A stretch of 64,000 nt of DNA from Bradyrhizobium manausense. Lineage in GTDB: Bacteria > Pseudomonadota > Alphaproteobacteria > Rhizobiales > Xanthobacteraceae. A program made the translations under genes and the position numbers. Of this stretch, positions 52,014 to 62,402 are shown in pieces. Within the stretch, counting starts at the first letter, position 1, and every line of letters starts with the position of its first letter. The DNA is taken from assembly GCF_018129685.1 (NCBI RefSeq), contig NZ_JAFCLG010000003.1, positions 248,001-312,000 on the forward strand. The letters are read 5' to 3'. The notes under the pieces are model-generated. The model made no database searches, had not been told where the DNA came from, and worked only from the letters and a program-made list of their open reading frames with translations.

Positions 52014-53189
52014 ATGTTCCTGCAATTCTTCACGTCTCTGCGCGATGCGCAGGTCCCCGTCACGCTGCGCGAATACCTCACGCTGATGGAGGCGCTCGAC
52101 GCTGACCTGTCGGACTATTCGGTCGAGAATTTCTACTATTTGTCGCGCACCTCGCTGGTGAAGGACGAGCGCAACCTCGACAAGTTCGACCGCGTCTTCG
52201 GCACGGTGTTCAAGGGGCTGGAAAGCCTGCTCGACGCCATGGAGAAGGCGGAGATCCCAGAGGAATGGCTGAAGAAGCTCGCCGAGAAATATCTCAGCGA
52301 GGAAGAGAAGAAGCAGATCGAGGCCATGGGCTGGGACAAGCTCATGGAGACCCTGAAGAAGCGCCTCGAGGAGCAGAAGGGCCGGCACCAGGGCGGCTCG
52401 AAATGGATCGGCACGGCGGGCACCTCGCCGTTCGGCGCACACGGCTACAATCCCGAAGGCGTTCGTATCGGCCAGGAGAAGAACCGCAACAACCGCGCCG
52501 TGAAGGTGTGGGACAAGCGCGAGTTCAAGGACCTCGACGGCAATGTCGAGCTCGGCATCCGCAACATCAAGGTCGCGCTGCGCCGCCTGCGCAAATTCGC
52601 GCGCACCGGCGCGCCCGACGAGCTCGATCTCGACACGACCATTCGCGAGACGGCCAATCACGGCTATCTCGACGTCCACATGCGCCCCGAACGGCGCAAT
52701 GCGGTGAAGCTCCTGGTGTTCTTCGACATCGGCGGCTCCATGGACTCGCATATCGAGCAGGTCGAGGAGCTGTTCTCGGCGGCGAAGAGCGAGTTCAAGC
52801 ACATGGAATATTTCTACTTCCACAACTGCCTCTATGAGGGCGTGTGGAAGCAGAACAAGCGCCGCTTCACCGATCGCACGCCGACCTGGGACGTGCTGCA
52901 CAAGTACCCGCATGACTACAAGGTCGTGTTCGTCGGCGACGCCTCGATGTCGCCTTACGAGATCATGGTGCCGGGCGGCTCGGTCGAGCACGTCAATGAA
53001 GAGCCGGGCTCGGTCTGGCTCGACCGCATCATCCGCACCTATCCGCATACGGTGTGGCTGAATCCGGTCGCGCAGAAGCACTGGGACTATTCGGAATCCA
53101 CCACCATCATCAAGCGCATCTTTGCCAACCGCATGTACCCGATCACGATCGAAGGTCTGGAACATGCGATGAAGGAATTGACGCACTAG
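52014..53189 (+). CDS. vWA-containing CoxE-like protein
   Basis: 391 residues from the ATG at 52014. A charged helical N-terminal half (SEEEKKQIEAMGWDKLMETLKKRLEEQ) is followed by a vWA domain beginning at about 230. Its MIDAS reads DIGGSMD (238-244) rather than DxSxS, so the first Ser ligand is Gly. A second conserved block is VFVGDASMSPYEIM. It is the probable partner of the MoxR ATPase at 50559-51401, as CoxE is of CoxD in CO-dehydrogenase maturation. Confidence 0.9.
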   Translation: MFLQFFTSLRDAQVPVTLREYLTLMEALDADLSDYSVENFYYLSRTSLVKDERNLDKFDRVFGTVFKGLESLLDAMEKAEIPEEWLKKLAEKYLSEEEKKQIEAMGWDKLMETLKKRLEEQKGRHQGGSKWIGTAGTSPFGAHGYNPEGVRIGQEKNRNNRAVKVWDKREFKDLDGNVELGIRNIKVALRRLRKFARTGAPDELDLDTTIRETANHGYLDVHMRPERRNAVKLLVFFDIGGSMDSHIEQVEELFSAAKSEFKHMEYFYFHNCLYEGVWKQNKRRFTDRTPTWDVLHKYPHDYKVVFVGDASMSPYEIMVPGGSVEHVNEEPGSVWLDRIIRTYPHTVWLNPVAQKHWDYSESTTIIKRIFANRMYPITIEGLEHAMKELTH

Positions 53190-53228
53190 CGTATGATCAG
53201 CCCGGTGCGATCGGCGACGGAAGTGCGC

Positions 53229-53352
53229 TCCCTCCCCCGCTTGCGGGGGAGGGCTGGGGAGAGGGTCTCTCCACGGGCGACGTCCTCCAAGAGGAGAGAG
53301 CCCTCACCCGCGTCGCTGCGCTCCGCGACCTCTCCCGCAAGCGGGAGAGGTG
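53229..53352. repeat. Second copy of the CTCTCC/GGAGAG palindromic repeat
   Basis: Contains CTCCCCCGCTTGCGGGGGAG (a self-contained stem), GAGAGGGT / ACCCTCTC-type arms and CCTCTCCCGCAAGCGGGAGAGG at the right. It lies between the vWA gene and the rhodanese gene. Confidence 0.85.
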
Positions 53353-53404
53353 ACCTCCGCCTTCGGCAGCTCGCCGAACTGACGACGTAACAAGAGGAAG
53401 ACCC

Positions 53405-53818
53405 ATGCCCCAAAACATCACCCGCGGCATCAAGGCGCTGATCGAGGAGGCCAATGCCGAGATCGAGACGCTCTCGGCCAAGGACGCCATCGAGATATCC
53501 AAGAACGGCGACGTCGTCATCGTGGATATCCGCGACCCCCGCGAGATCGAGCGCGATGGCCGCATCCCCGGCGCCTTTGCCTGCACCCGCGGCATGCTCG
53601 AATTCTGGATCGATCCGCAGAGCCCGTATGCCAAGCCGATCTTCCAGGAAGACAAGAAGTTCGTCTTCCACTGCGCCGGCGGCCTGCGCTCCGCGCTCGC
53701 AGCCAAGACCGCGCAGGACATGGGCCTGAAGCCCGTCGCCCACATTGCCGGCGGCTACGCCGCTTGGCGCGATGCTGGTGGACCGACGGAAGCGTGGGAG
53801 CCGAAGAAGAAGGGGTGA
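53405..53818 (+). CDS. Rhodanese-like sulfurtransferase, single domain
   Basis: 137 residues. The rhodanese fold carries VVIVDIRDPREIERDGRIPGAF and the active-site loop HCAGGLRS with Cys90, followed by GYAAWRDAGGP. Single-domain rhodaneses move sulfane sulfur or act in detoxification. There is no signal peptide. A second, two-domain sulfurtransferase gene follows after a palindromic repeat. Confidence 0.9.
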   Translation: MPQNITRGIKALIEEANAEIETLSAKDAIEISKNGDVVIVDIRDPREIERDGRIPGAFACTRGMLEFWIDPQSPYAKPIFQEDKKFVFHCAGGLRSALAAKTAQDMGLKPVAHIAGGYAAWRDAGGPTEAWEPKKKG

Positions 53819-53834
53819 GCCTCGCTCTCTCCAC

Positions 53835-53939
53835 TCGTCATTCCCCGCGAAGGCGGGGAATCCAGTACGCCGCAGCCTCTCGGTTGAATCGCAGCCGTCT
53901 CGGAGTACTGGATCGCCCGGTCAAGCCGGGCGATGACAG
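53835..53939. repeat. CGTCATTCCCCGCG / GGGCGATGACAG palindromic repeat
   Basis: Composite palindrome: CATTCCCCGCGAAGGCGGGGAA forms the left stem, TCCAGTAC / GTACTGGA is the inner arm pair, and ATCGCCCGGTCAAGCCGGGCGAT forms the right stem. It belongs to a different family from the CGTCATTGCGAG elements and occurs once in the window. Confidence 0.85.
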
Positions 53940-54015
53940 CGGAGTTTGACGCGCGTTGCTTCAATCTCACTCACGCTGTACGCGTCCCCGAATGACCGCA
54001 AGGAAAGAACCTGCA

Positions 54016-54867
54016 ATGACCACCGATCCCCTCGTCTCCACCGAATGGCTCGCCGCCCATATCAACGATGCCAACGTCAAAGTCCTCGACGCCAGCTTCA
54101 AGCTGCCGGGCGTGCTGCCGCTGCCGAAGGATGACTATCTCGCCGCGCATCTGCCTGGCGCCGTGTTCTTCGATGTCGATGCGGTGTCGGACCATTCCAA
54201 CCCGCTGCCGCACATGTATCCGAGCGCCGAGCAGTTCGGCCGCGATGTCGGCAATCTCGGCATCTCCAACGCCGACACGGTCGTGCTCTACGATGCCGGC
54301 GGCTGGGTCGCCGCGCCCCGCGCATGGTGGATGTTCCTGGCCTTCGGCCACGGCAATGTCCGCATCCTCAATGGCGGCCTGAAGAAATGGCGCGCCGAGG
54401 GACGCGCTGTGGAGAGCGGCGACGTGAAGCCGAAGGCTGCGGCCTTCAAGGCGAGCTACGATCCGAAGCGCGTGCGCAGCATGCAGCAGCTGATTGCGAA
54501 CGTGGAAAGCCGCGCCGAACAGGTGATCGACGCGCGCGCTGCCGACCGCTTCGAGGGCCGTGCGCCGGAGCCGCGCGCGGGCATCCGCTCCGGCCACATC
54601 CCCGGCGCGCGCAACGTGCCCTATAACCAGTTGTTCGACGCCGCGACCGGCGTGATGAAGCCGCTCGAGGATCTGCGCGCCGCCTTCACCGGTGCCGGCG
54701 TCAAGCTCGATGCGCCGATCGTCACGAGCTGCGGCTCCGGCGTCTCCGCCGGCGTGCTGACGCTTGCCCTCTATCGACTTGGGATCACCGACACTGCGCT
54801 CTATGACGGCTCGTGGTCGGAATGGGGCCAGGAGGGCGGGCCGGCCATCGCGACGGGACCGGCGTAA
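54016..54867 (+). CDS. sseA: 3-mercaptopyruvate/thiosulfate sulfurtransferase, two rhodanese domains
   Basis: 283 residues from the ATG at 54016. The N-terminal inactive rhodanese domain (about 5-130, with YLAAHLPGAVFFDVDAVSDH) is followed by a C-terminal catalytic domain with the loop CGSGVSAG, Cys239. The CG-S-GV form is the mercaptopyruvate-type motif, as in SseA. It transfers sulfur from 3-mercaptopyruvate or thiosulfate to acceptors such as cyanide or thiols. Confidence 0.93.
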   Translation: MTTDPLVSTEWLAAHINDANVKVLDASFKLPGVLPLPKDDYLAAHLPGAVFFDVDAVSDHSNPLPHMYPSAEQFGRDVGNLGISNADTVVLYDAGGWVAAPRAWWMFLAFGHGNVRILNGGLKKWRAEGRAVESGDVKPKAAAFKASYDPKRVRSMQQLIANVESRAEQVIDARAADRFEGRAPEPRAGIRSGHIPGARNVPYNQLFDAATGVMKPLEDLRAAFTGAGVKLDAPIVTSCGSGVSAGVLTLALYRLGITDTALYDGSWSEWGQEGGPAIATGPA

Positions 54868-54879
54868 AGCGTCGCCAAC

Positions 54880-55665
54880 TCAGCGCGTGCGCGTGGCCGT
54901 CGCGGCGAGCGTCTGCTGTTGCTGGCCGAACGGATCGAGCCCCTGGTTGACCTGCTGAGGCGGCGCGCGCCGCACGACGCGGTGGCGCTTCTTCGGCTTG
55001 TGCGCGCGCGGCTTGCTGTCGGGCGTAGCACTCTCGGCTTTGGCCTTCGGCGGCGCGAGATCGTTCAGCGCAGCCACCCTGGCCGCTGCAATGTCGCTCA
55101 CGCGCGATGCCAGCGCTGGTGTCGCGGTGCGCGGCACGTCGGTGGCGTTCAAGACCGGAGTAGCCGTCGCCGGGGCGATGGCTGCAGTCATATCAGTCGG
55201 GGTGAGCGTGTCTGCGGGCGCGGGAGCCTGGATCATGGCAGGCTCGGCAGCCGGCACATCGGCGACGGGTGCAGTCGGCGCCGTCACCGGCGCGACGGCA
55301 GCGACCGTCGGTTCGGGCTTGTTTTCGGGCTTGGGCTCAGGCTGGGCCTTCAGCGTCACGGCGGCCATCTGCTCGGGCCCGGTCTCGACCGCGGGCAGGG
55401 CGATGGTCGGGATCTGTTCGGGCATGGCCGGCGCCGCCTCATTGGCCACAGGCGTGGCCGGCTCCACGCGCAACGCCGCGAGCACCGGCGGGGCGGGCTC
55501 AGGGCTTTGCGTGAACACCTGCTCCTGCGGGCCGTTCCGCCAGGACGGGTTGCTGACATACTGCTCGTGGCTCGCCCGCACGAGCGCGGCGGCACCTAGG
55601 CCGAACACCAGGACGGAGGTTGACAGCAGGATCGCGGCAAGCAGGAAACGAAAGCCGGGAAGCAT
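54880..55665 (-). CDS. Single-pass membrane protein with Pro/Ala-rich region
   Basis: 261 residues from the ATG at 55665; an ATG at 55710 is an alternative start. An N-terminal membrane helix (FRFLLAAILLSTSVLVFGLGAAAL) is followed by a long low-complexity stretch of Ala, Pro, Val, Thr and Glu (about 55-200) and a basic C-terminus with RAHKPKKRHRVVRRAPPQQ. The composition suits a periplasm-spanning or wall-associated tether. I know no named family; similar proteins are, I believe, common in Bradyrhizobium. It is convergent with sseA and divergent from the L,D-transpeptidase gene. Confidence 0.75.
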   Translation of the reverse strand: MLPGFRFLLAAILLSTSVLVFGLGAAALVRASHEQYVSNPSWRNGPQEQVFTQSPEPAPPVLAALRVEPATPVANEAAPAMPEQIPTIALPAVETGPEQMAAVTLKAQPEPKPENKPEPTVAAVAPVTAPTAPVADVPAAEPAMIQAPAPADTLTPTDMTAAIAPATATPVLNATDVPRTATPALASRVSDIAAARVAALNDLAPPKAKAESATPDSKPRAHKPKKRHRVVRRAPPQQVNQGLDPFGQQQQTLAATATRTR

Positions 55666-56027
55666 TGACGGATTGCGAATTTCCGCCCCGGCGGCGTGGC
55701 CAGGGCCCATGAGCCATCTGAACGCGGTGACGGTACTGCTGCCGCGTTCGCCACGCGGGGGATTCAAGCTCAAATCAGCGGCGAATCAGGCTGATTCGAC
55801 CATATCGCAACGTCCTTGCGCCGTTCCGCAAAAATTGGGGTGGAGTCTCCGGCAATCTACGGCGAAATGCGATTTCCATCCCCGTGATGCAACGGGGCAA
55901 CTGTGTGCGATTGCATCACAAATCGCTCAATAGGGCACAAATCGGCCTGTTGCGTCTTGAATGTGCCGCTATCTTCGGTCATCTGGCCGTCAACGGCTCG
56001 GACGGGGCCCCGGGACTTACAAGAGCG

Positions 56028-57203
56028 ATGATGATCAAACATTTTCTGACGATATGCGCTGCCGCAACAGTCGCTGCGGCGGGAGCCTCGTTTGCACAGG
56101 CCCAGAGCTATCCGGTTCAGCAGGTGCCGAGCTACGGCCCCCCGGCCGAATACCGGCCCGGCGACCGCACCCCGAATTTCGATGCGCTGGAAGATGACGA
56201 CGATGCGGCGCCGCAGGCCGCGCTGCCGCCGCCGGGTCCGGCGGAAGATCCGCGCTATGGCCGTCCGCCCGGTGCTCCGCCGGTCTATTCTGCCGCCCCG
56301 CCGCAGGGCCCGGTGTTGTCGCCGGACGATCCGCGTTATGGCCGTCCGGCTGGTGCTCCGCCGGTCTATTCCGCCAATCCGCCCCAGGGTCCGGTGATGT
56401 CGCCCGATGATCCGCGCTACGGCCGGCCCGCCGGTCCGCCTCCGGTGATCTATGGCGATCGTTCGGGCCAGGCGCCCGGCAACGATGGCCTGCGTCCGCC
56501 GGAAGCCGTCGGCAGCCCGGCAGCAACTGGCGCGGTCCCGCAGCAGGGCGGCGGTGGCCGCCCGATGTCGGTGGCATTGCTGCCGCCCGAGGAGCAGCCT
56601 GACGCAGCTCCAGCGCAGCTGGCGCCGAATCTGCGTCGCCAGGAGGTCGCGTTCCAGACCAAGGAGCCGGCCGGCACCATCGTGGTCGATACCCCGAACA
56701 CCTATCTCTACTACGTCCTCGGCAATGGCCGTGCGATCCGCTATGGCGTTCGCGTCGGCCGCGACGGCTTCACCTGGACCGGCGTGCAGAAGATCACCCG
56801 CAAGGCCGAGTGGCCGGATTGGCATCCGCCGGCGGAAATGATCGAGCGTCAGCCCTATCTGCCGCGCTTCATGGCCGGTGGCGAAGGCAATCCGCTCGGC
56901 GCCCGTGCGATGTATCTGGGCTCGACCGTCTATCGTATCCACGGCACCAACCAGCCCTCGACGATCGGCAAGTTCGTCTCCTCGGGCTGCATCGGCATGC
57001 TGAACGAGGACGTCACGGACCTGTTCGACCGCGCCAAGGTCGGCACCCGCGTCGTGGTCATGCAGGGCAATCCACCGCCGGGCGCGACAGCATCGGCCGC
57101 GCCAGCGCCCGGTCCGGCTCCGATGGCCGCCCAGGCCGGCCCCGTGCCGGGCACACAGCCGACGGTGGTGCCGCCGCTGCCCGCGCCGGTCACCGTGCGT
57201 TAA
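56028..57203 (+). CDS. L,D-transpeptidase (YkuD/ErfK) with Pro-rich tandem repeats
   Basis: 391 residues from tandem ATG codons at 56028/56031. The signal peptide ends near SFAQAQ (about 25). At about 74-145 there are three copies of a unit DPRYGRPxGAPPVYSxxPPQGPV-like, about 27 residues each. The YkuD domain (about 215-350) carries His305 (YRIHGTNQPSTIG) and nucleophile Cys321 (FVSSGCIGMLNEDV), where Gly replaces the usual Arg after CI. A Pro/Ala-rich tail follows. It forms 3-3 crosslinks or attaches proteins to peptidoglycan in the periplasm. Confidence 0.92.
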   Translation: MMIKHFLTICAAATVAAAGASFAQAQSYPVQQVPSYGPPAEYRPGDRTPNFDALEDDDDAAPQAALPPPGPAEDPRYGRPPGAPPVYSAAPPQGPVLSPDDPRYGRPAGAPPVYSANPPQGPVMSPDDPRYGRPAGPPPVIYGDRSGQAPGNDGLRPPEAVGSPAATGAVPQQGGGGRPMSVALLPPEEQPDAAPAQLAPNLRRQEVAFQTKEPAGTIVVDTPNTYLYYVLGNGRAIRYGVRVGRDGFTWTGVQKITRKAEWPDWHPPAEMIERQPYLPRFMAGGEGNPLGARAMYLGSTVYRIHGTNQPSTIGKFVSSGCIGMLNEDVTDLFDRAKVGTRVVVMQGNPPPGATASAAPAPGPAPMAAQAGPVPGTQPTVVPPLPAPVTVR

Positions 57204-57227
57204 GCGCTTCGATCTGATCGAGATTGC

Positions 57228-57254
57228 GAAGGGCGTGTCGTCGGCACGCCCTTC
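57228..57254. terminator. Hairpin between convergent genes
   Basis: Perfect 10-bp stem GAAGGGCGTG / CACGCCCTTC with a 7-base loop, located between the L,D-transpeptidase stop and the stop of the convergent dehydrogenase gene. T-runs are weak on both sides. It could serve both genes. Confidence 0.45.
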
Positions 57255-57260
57255 ATCATG

Positions 57261-58223
57261 TCAGGCGAGCTTGCGCGGCAGCTCGCCGCCCTTGGTGAAG
57301 GCGTCGATCGCCTCGACCATCTGGCCGTAATGGGTCCGCAGGCCGTCCTCGGTGGCGTAGCCGAGATGCGGCGTCAGCACGAGATTGTCGAGCCTGCGGA
57401 AGGGATGATCGACCGGCAGCGGCTCGACCGAGAAGACGTCGATGCCGGCGCCCGCGATCTTCTTCTGCTGCAACGCTTCCAGCAGGGCCTGCTCGTCCAC
57501 GATCGGCCCGCGCGCGGTGTTGACGAGGAATGCCGTCGGCTTCATCCGCGCAAGATCTGAGCGGCTGACGAGGCCCCGCGAGCGATCGCTCAGCACCACA
57601 TGGATGGTGACGATATCGGCCTTGGCGAACAGCTCCTCCTTGGTGGCGTAGCCGACGCCGACGGCCGCGCACTTCTCCGGCGTCAGGTTCGGGCTCCAGG
57701 CGATCACGTTCATGCCGAAGGCCTTGGCGATGCCGGCCATCCTGGTGCCGAGCTTGCCGAGGCCGACGATGCCGAGCGTGAGGCCCTCGATCTCGACGCC
57801 GGCAAAGGTCTGCCAAGGCTCTCCGGCATGCATGCGGGCATTCTCGCGGCCGATGCCGCGGGTCAGTTCCAGGATCAGGCCCATGGTCAGCGGCGCGGTC
57901 GGATCGCGTGAATATTGCGTGCCGCCGATTGCAACCCCGCGCGCCTTGCCGGCCTCCATGTCGATCGAGGCGTTGCGCATGCCCGACGTGAGCAGCAGCC
58001 TCAGCTTGGGCAGCTTGTCGAACAAGCTCTTGGGGAACGCGGTTCGCTCACGCATCGCGCAGATGATGTCGAAATCGGCCAGCGCGCTGGCCGCGGCTTG
58101 CTCGGAGGTGAAAGGATGGGTGAACACGGTGGTGTCGATACGGTCGGACAGTTTCGACCAGTCGGCGACATCGAGGGCGAGGTTGAAATAGTCGTCGAGA
58201 ATTGCACAGCGCAGCCGCGTCAT
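57261..58223 (-). CDS. D-2-hydroxyacid dehydrogenase family protein
   Basis: 320 residues. The catalytic and NAD-binding features of the family are present: TLGIVGLGKLGTRMAGIAKAFG (GxGxxG), FLVNTARGPIVDEQAL with the substrate-binding Arg, GIDVFSVEPLPVDHPF with the Glu and LVLTPHLGYATEDG with the His. It interconverts 2-keto and D-2-hydroxy acids; the true substrate cannot be read. It is related in fold to the GhrA-like gene at 37681 but only distantly similar. It stands alone. Confidence 0.92.
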   Translation of the reverse strand: MTRLRCAILDDYFNLALDVADWSKLSDRIDTTVFTHPFTSEQAAASALADFDIICAMRERTAFPKSLFDKLPKLRLLLTSGMRNASIDMEAGKARGVAIGGTQYSRDPTAPLTMGLILELTRGIGRENARMHAGEPWQTFAGVEIEGLTLGIVGLGKLGTRMAGIAKAFGMNVIAWSPNLTPEKCAAVGVGYATKEELFAKADIVTIHVVLSDRSRGLVSRSDLARMKPTAFLVNTARGPIVDEQALLEALQQKKIAGAGIDVFSVEPLPVDHPFRRLDNLVLTPHLGYATEDGLRTHYGQMVEAIDAFTKGGELPRKLA

Positions 58224-58367
58224 CAGCGTTCATCCAGGGCCAGAGTTGACGGCGAAGAGGATGGCGCGGGCGGGGGCGCCATCGTCGGAACCGGGCCATG
58301 GTTGCGCGCAATCAGCCTCGCGCGCAAGCAGTCGGGGTCTTCAAAAGTCCGACAGGGAACGGGCGGC

Positions 58368-58577
58368 TCAGCGGGGCTTCAACCGGATCGGCGCATCCAT
58401 GCCATGCTTGGCGCGCCAGGCGGGGCCGGGGCCGCGCATGTAGTGCAGTTCGGGCCGGTAGGGATTGAAAGCCGTGGCGAAGAAACGCTTCCAGAAACCC
58501 TTGACCTCGGACACGAGCGCTGAGGTGCGGCCGGCTCCTGCCGGAACGGGGAGAGAATTGGTCTCGATCAGAGCCAT
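58368..58577 (-). CDS. Small hypothetical protein
   Basis: 69 residues beginning MALIETNSLPVPAGAGRT and ending APIRLKPR. It is rich in aromatic residues and Arg (VKGFWKRFFATAFNPYRP, LHYMRGPGPAWR) and could be a small membrane-surface protein. GGGAG lies about 17 nt ahead of the ATG. I recognise no family; the sequence looks protein-like in codon usage. The surrounding gaps 58224-58367 and 58578-58811 show nothing else. Confidence 0.6.
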   Translation of the reverse strand: MALIETNSLPVPAGAGRTSALVSEVKGFWKRFFATAFNPYRPELHYMRGPGPAWRAKHGMDAPIRLKPR

Positions 58578-58811
58578 GACGCTGTCTCGCTGTTCTCCCG
58601 TTCATTCTGAGCGGGTGGCGCTGTTGCCGCGCGAATCCGAGCTTTGGCCTGATTGATTAAAAGATGGTTTCAATTGTCCGGATTGGGGTCCGGATGGTGA
58701 CCGCCCAGTATTCATCCGTGGTGAACGGAGGGAAAACATTGCCCTTTGGGGGCGGGATCGCTACATCGGCGGCTAAGCAAATCTCCTCAAATTGAAGGTT
58801 TCACGGGACCG

Positions 58812-60461
<1,650 letters not shown>

Positions 60462-60471
60462 TGGCGTGAGG

Positions 60472-61695
60472 ATGCGGCAGGCGCTCATTGCTGCGGTGAT
60501 CATGGTCACCTGCGGCTGGTCGCCCGTTCGCGCCGCCGATGCGGCCTTCACGCAGTTCATCGCCTCGCTCTGGCCGGAAGCACAAGAGGCGGGCGTTACG
60601 CGCAAGACGTTCGACGAGCAAACGCGCGGGCTCGAGCCCGATTACAAGCTGCCTGATCTGATCCTGCCTGGACGGCCCGCGACCGGCGCGCCGTCGCAGG
60701 CCGAATTCGTTCAGGTGCCGGCGGATTACGTCCGGGAAGCCTCGATTGCCAATCTTGCGGGCGAGGGGCAGCGGCTGCTGCAGAAATACAATGCCGCGCT
60801 GACGAAGATCGAGAAGAGCTCCGGCGTGCCGGCGACCGTGATGCTCGCGATCTGGGGCCGCGAGACCGATTACGGTCGCTATAAGCTGCCCTACGATCTC
60901 GTCCGCGTGCTGGCGACGCAGGCCTATGTGGGCCGGCGCAAGGACACCTATCGCAACGAGTTCATCCTCGCGCTGAAGATCCTTGGTGAGGGCGTGGTGA
61001 CGCGCAAGGACATGACCTCTTCATGGGCCGGCGCCACCGGCCTCACGCAGTTCCTGCCCTCCGAATACTACAAGCACGGCGTCGATTTCGACGGCGATGG
61101 CCGCGTCGACATCTGGCACTCCGTGCCGGATGCGCTGGCCTCGGCCGCGCAACAGCTCGTCAACAAGGGCTGGCAGAGCGGCGTGCGCTGGGCCTATGAG
61201 GTGCAGGCGCCGGCCAAGGTCGATTGCACCATGGGCGTGCCTGAGGTGACCAAGCCGATCGGGCAGTGGCTGCGCGAGGGCTTTGTGCCGGTGCGTGGGC
61301 AGAAGCTCAGCGCCGCCGAGCAGGCACAGCCGGCTTCGCTGCTCCAGCCGGAGGGTATCTATGGTCCGGCATTCCTGACCACGAAAAACTACTTCGTCAT
61401 CAAGGAATATAATTTCTCCGATCTCTATGTGCTGTTCGTGGGTCATCTCAGCGATCGCATGACGAGCCCGCTGCCGTTCGCGACGCCCTGGTCTGCGTCG
61501 AAGCAATTGCGTACGAGGGATGTCGAGGCGATGCAGCGCGGGTTGACGCGCGTCGGGCTCTACAAGGACAAGATTGACGGCAAGGCCGGCATGCAGACGC
61601 GCGCCGCGCTCGGCGCCTATCAGAAGTCCGCAGGGCTCAAGGTCGACTGCTGGCCGAGCGAAGCGGTGCTGCGCTCGATCCAGGCTGCGCGCTAA
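60472..61695 (+). CDS. Lytic murein transglycosylase, MltB-like with peptidoglycan-binding domain
   Basis: 407 residues from the ATG at 60472; a GTG two codons upstream is possible. A signal peptide (about 1-22, ending VRAAD) precedes an SLT_2 domain with catalytic Glu131 (MLAIWGRETDYGRYK) and SSWAGATGLTQFLPSEYYKHG. A PG_binding_1 domain lies at the C-terminus (VEAMQRGLTRVGLYKDKIDGKAGMQTRAALGAYQ). It cleaves the MurNAc-GlcNAc bond of peptidoglycan with 1,6-anhydro product. It begins 10 nt after ettA and may be co-transcribed. Confidence 0.94.
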   Translation: MRQALIAAVIMVTCGWSPVRAADAAFTQFIASLWPEAQEAGVTRKTFDEQTRGLEPDYKLPDLILPGRPATGAPSQAEFVQVPADYVREASIANLAGEGQRLLQKYNAALTKIEKSSGVPATVMLAIWGRETDYGRYKLPYDLVRVLATQAYVGRRKDTYRNEFILALKILGEGVVTRKDMTSSWAGATGLTQFLPSEYYKHGVDFDGDGRVDIWHSVPDALASAAQQLVNKGWQSGVRWAYEVQAPAKVDCTMGVPEVTKPIGQWLREGFVPVRGQKLSAAEQAQPASLLQPEGIYGPAFLTTKNYFVIKEYNFSDLYVLFVGHLSDRMTSPLPFATPWSASKQLRTRDVEAMQRGLTRVGLYKDKIDGKAGMQTRAALGAYQKSAGLKVDCWPSEAVLRSIQAAR

Positions 61696-61806
61696 GCGCG
61701 ATGAGATTTGGATGAATCGTCATCGCGCTTTGGATTGTTGTTTGCGCATGATCTTTCCGGAAAACCGCGTCGCACTTTTCCGGATCATGCTTTAGCAGGC
61801 CTTCCA

Positions 61807-61842
61807 AAGAAAAAAGCCCGGCCGATGGTTTCGGCCGGGCTT
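61807..61842 (-). terminator. Rho-independent terminator of the glycine-zipper gene
   Basis: On the minus strand, GAAGCCCGGCCGA, a short loop and TCGGCCGGGCTTTTTTCTTT: a 12-bp GC-rich stem directly followed by a T-run. It lies about 36 nt beyond the stop of the gene at 61879-62163. Confidence 0.85.
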
Positions 61843-61878
61843 CGATCGCAGCGCCTGGTCAGCGCCGTGCGATCAGAT

Positions 61879-62163
61879 TCAGTAGCAAACGCGAACCGGG
61901 CGAATGACCCAGCCGTAGCCGTCCCAATAGCGCTGACGCTGCCAGTAGCAGGGCGGCGGGGGCGGAGCGGGCTCGGCGACATAAACCGGGCCACCATAGG
62001 CCGGACGGCTCGACGCGATGGCGCCACCGATGATCGCGCCGCCGATCAGGCCGGCTGCGATGCCGGCGCCGACGCCGTCACCGGCCTTGGCGGGCGGGGT
62101 GGCCGTCACCAGCGAACCGGCGACCGTCGCAACCGTAAGGGCGGCAACAATAGTCTTTTTCAT
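61879..62163 (-). CDS. Exported glycine-zipper protein (paralogue 1)
   Basis: 94 residues. A signal peptide (MKKTIVAALTVATVAGSLVTATPPAKA) is followed by a glycine-zipper segment GDGVGAGIAAGLIGGAIIGGAIA that could insert in a membrane or oligomerise. A Pro-rich linker and C-terminal CYWQRQRYWDGYGWVIRPVRVCY with two Cys complete it. The same architecture is found 240 nt away in the gene at 62403-62744. Function is unknown; a clear terminator follows. Confidence 0.85.
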   Translation of the reverse strand: MKKTIVAALTVATVAGSLVTATPPAKAGDGVGAGIAAGLIGGAIIGGAIASSRPAYGGPVYVAEPAPPPPPCYWQRQRYWDGYGWVIRPVRVCY

Positions 62164-62402
62164 GCTCTTGGCTCTCCTGGGAGAAGGACGCGCCTCGTTA
62201 GGAGCGCCCGGGTTTTAAAGGCTCACGCACACTCTGATGGAATTGGCCTTGCAGCTAGGAAGCGCGCAAATGGTCAATCCACGGTAAACGCGCACGGAGC
62301 TGTGACGAGAAAAAGCGGTCTTTTTCGGGCCTCGAGATGAACAGCCCATCCGTAGTGAACCGGCCCGGCGGCAACGGCTCGGGTGATCAGGCTTCGTGCG
62401 CC

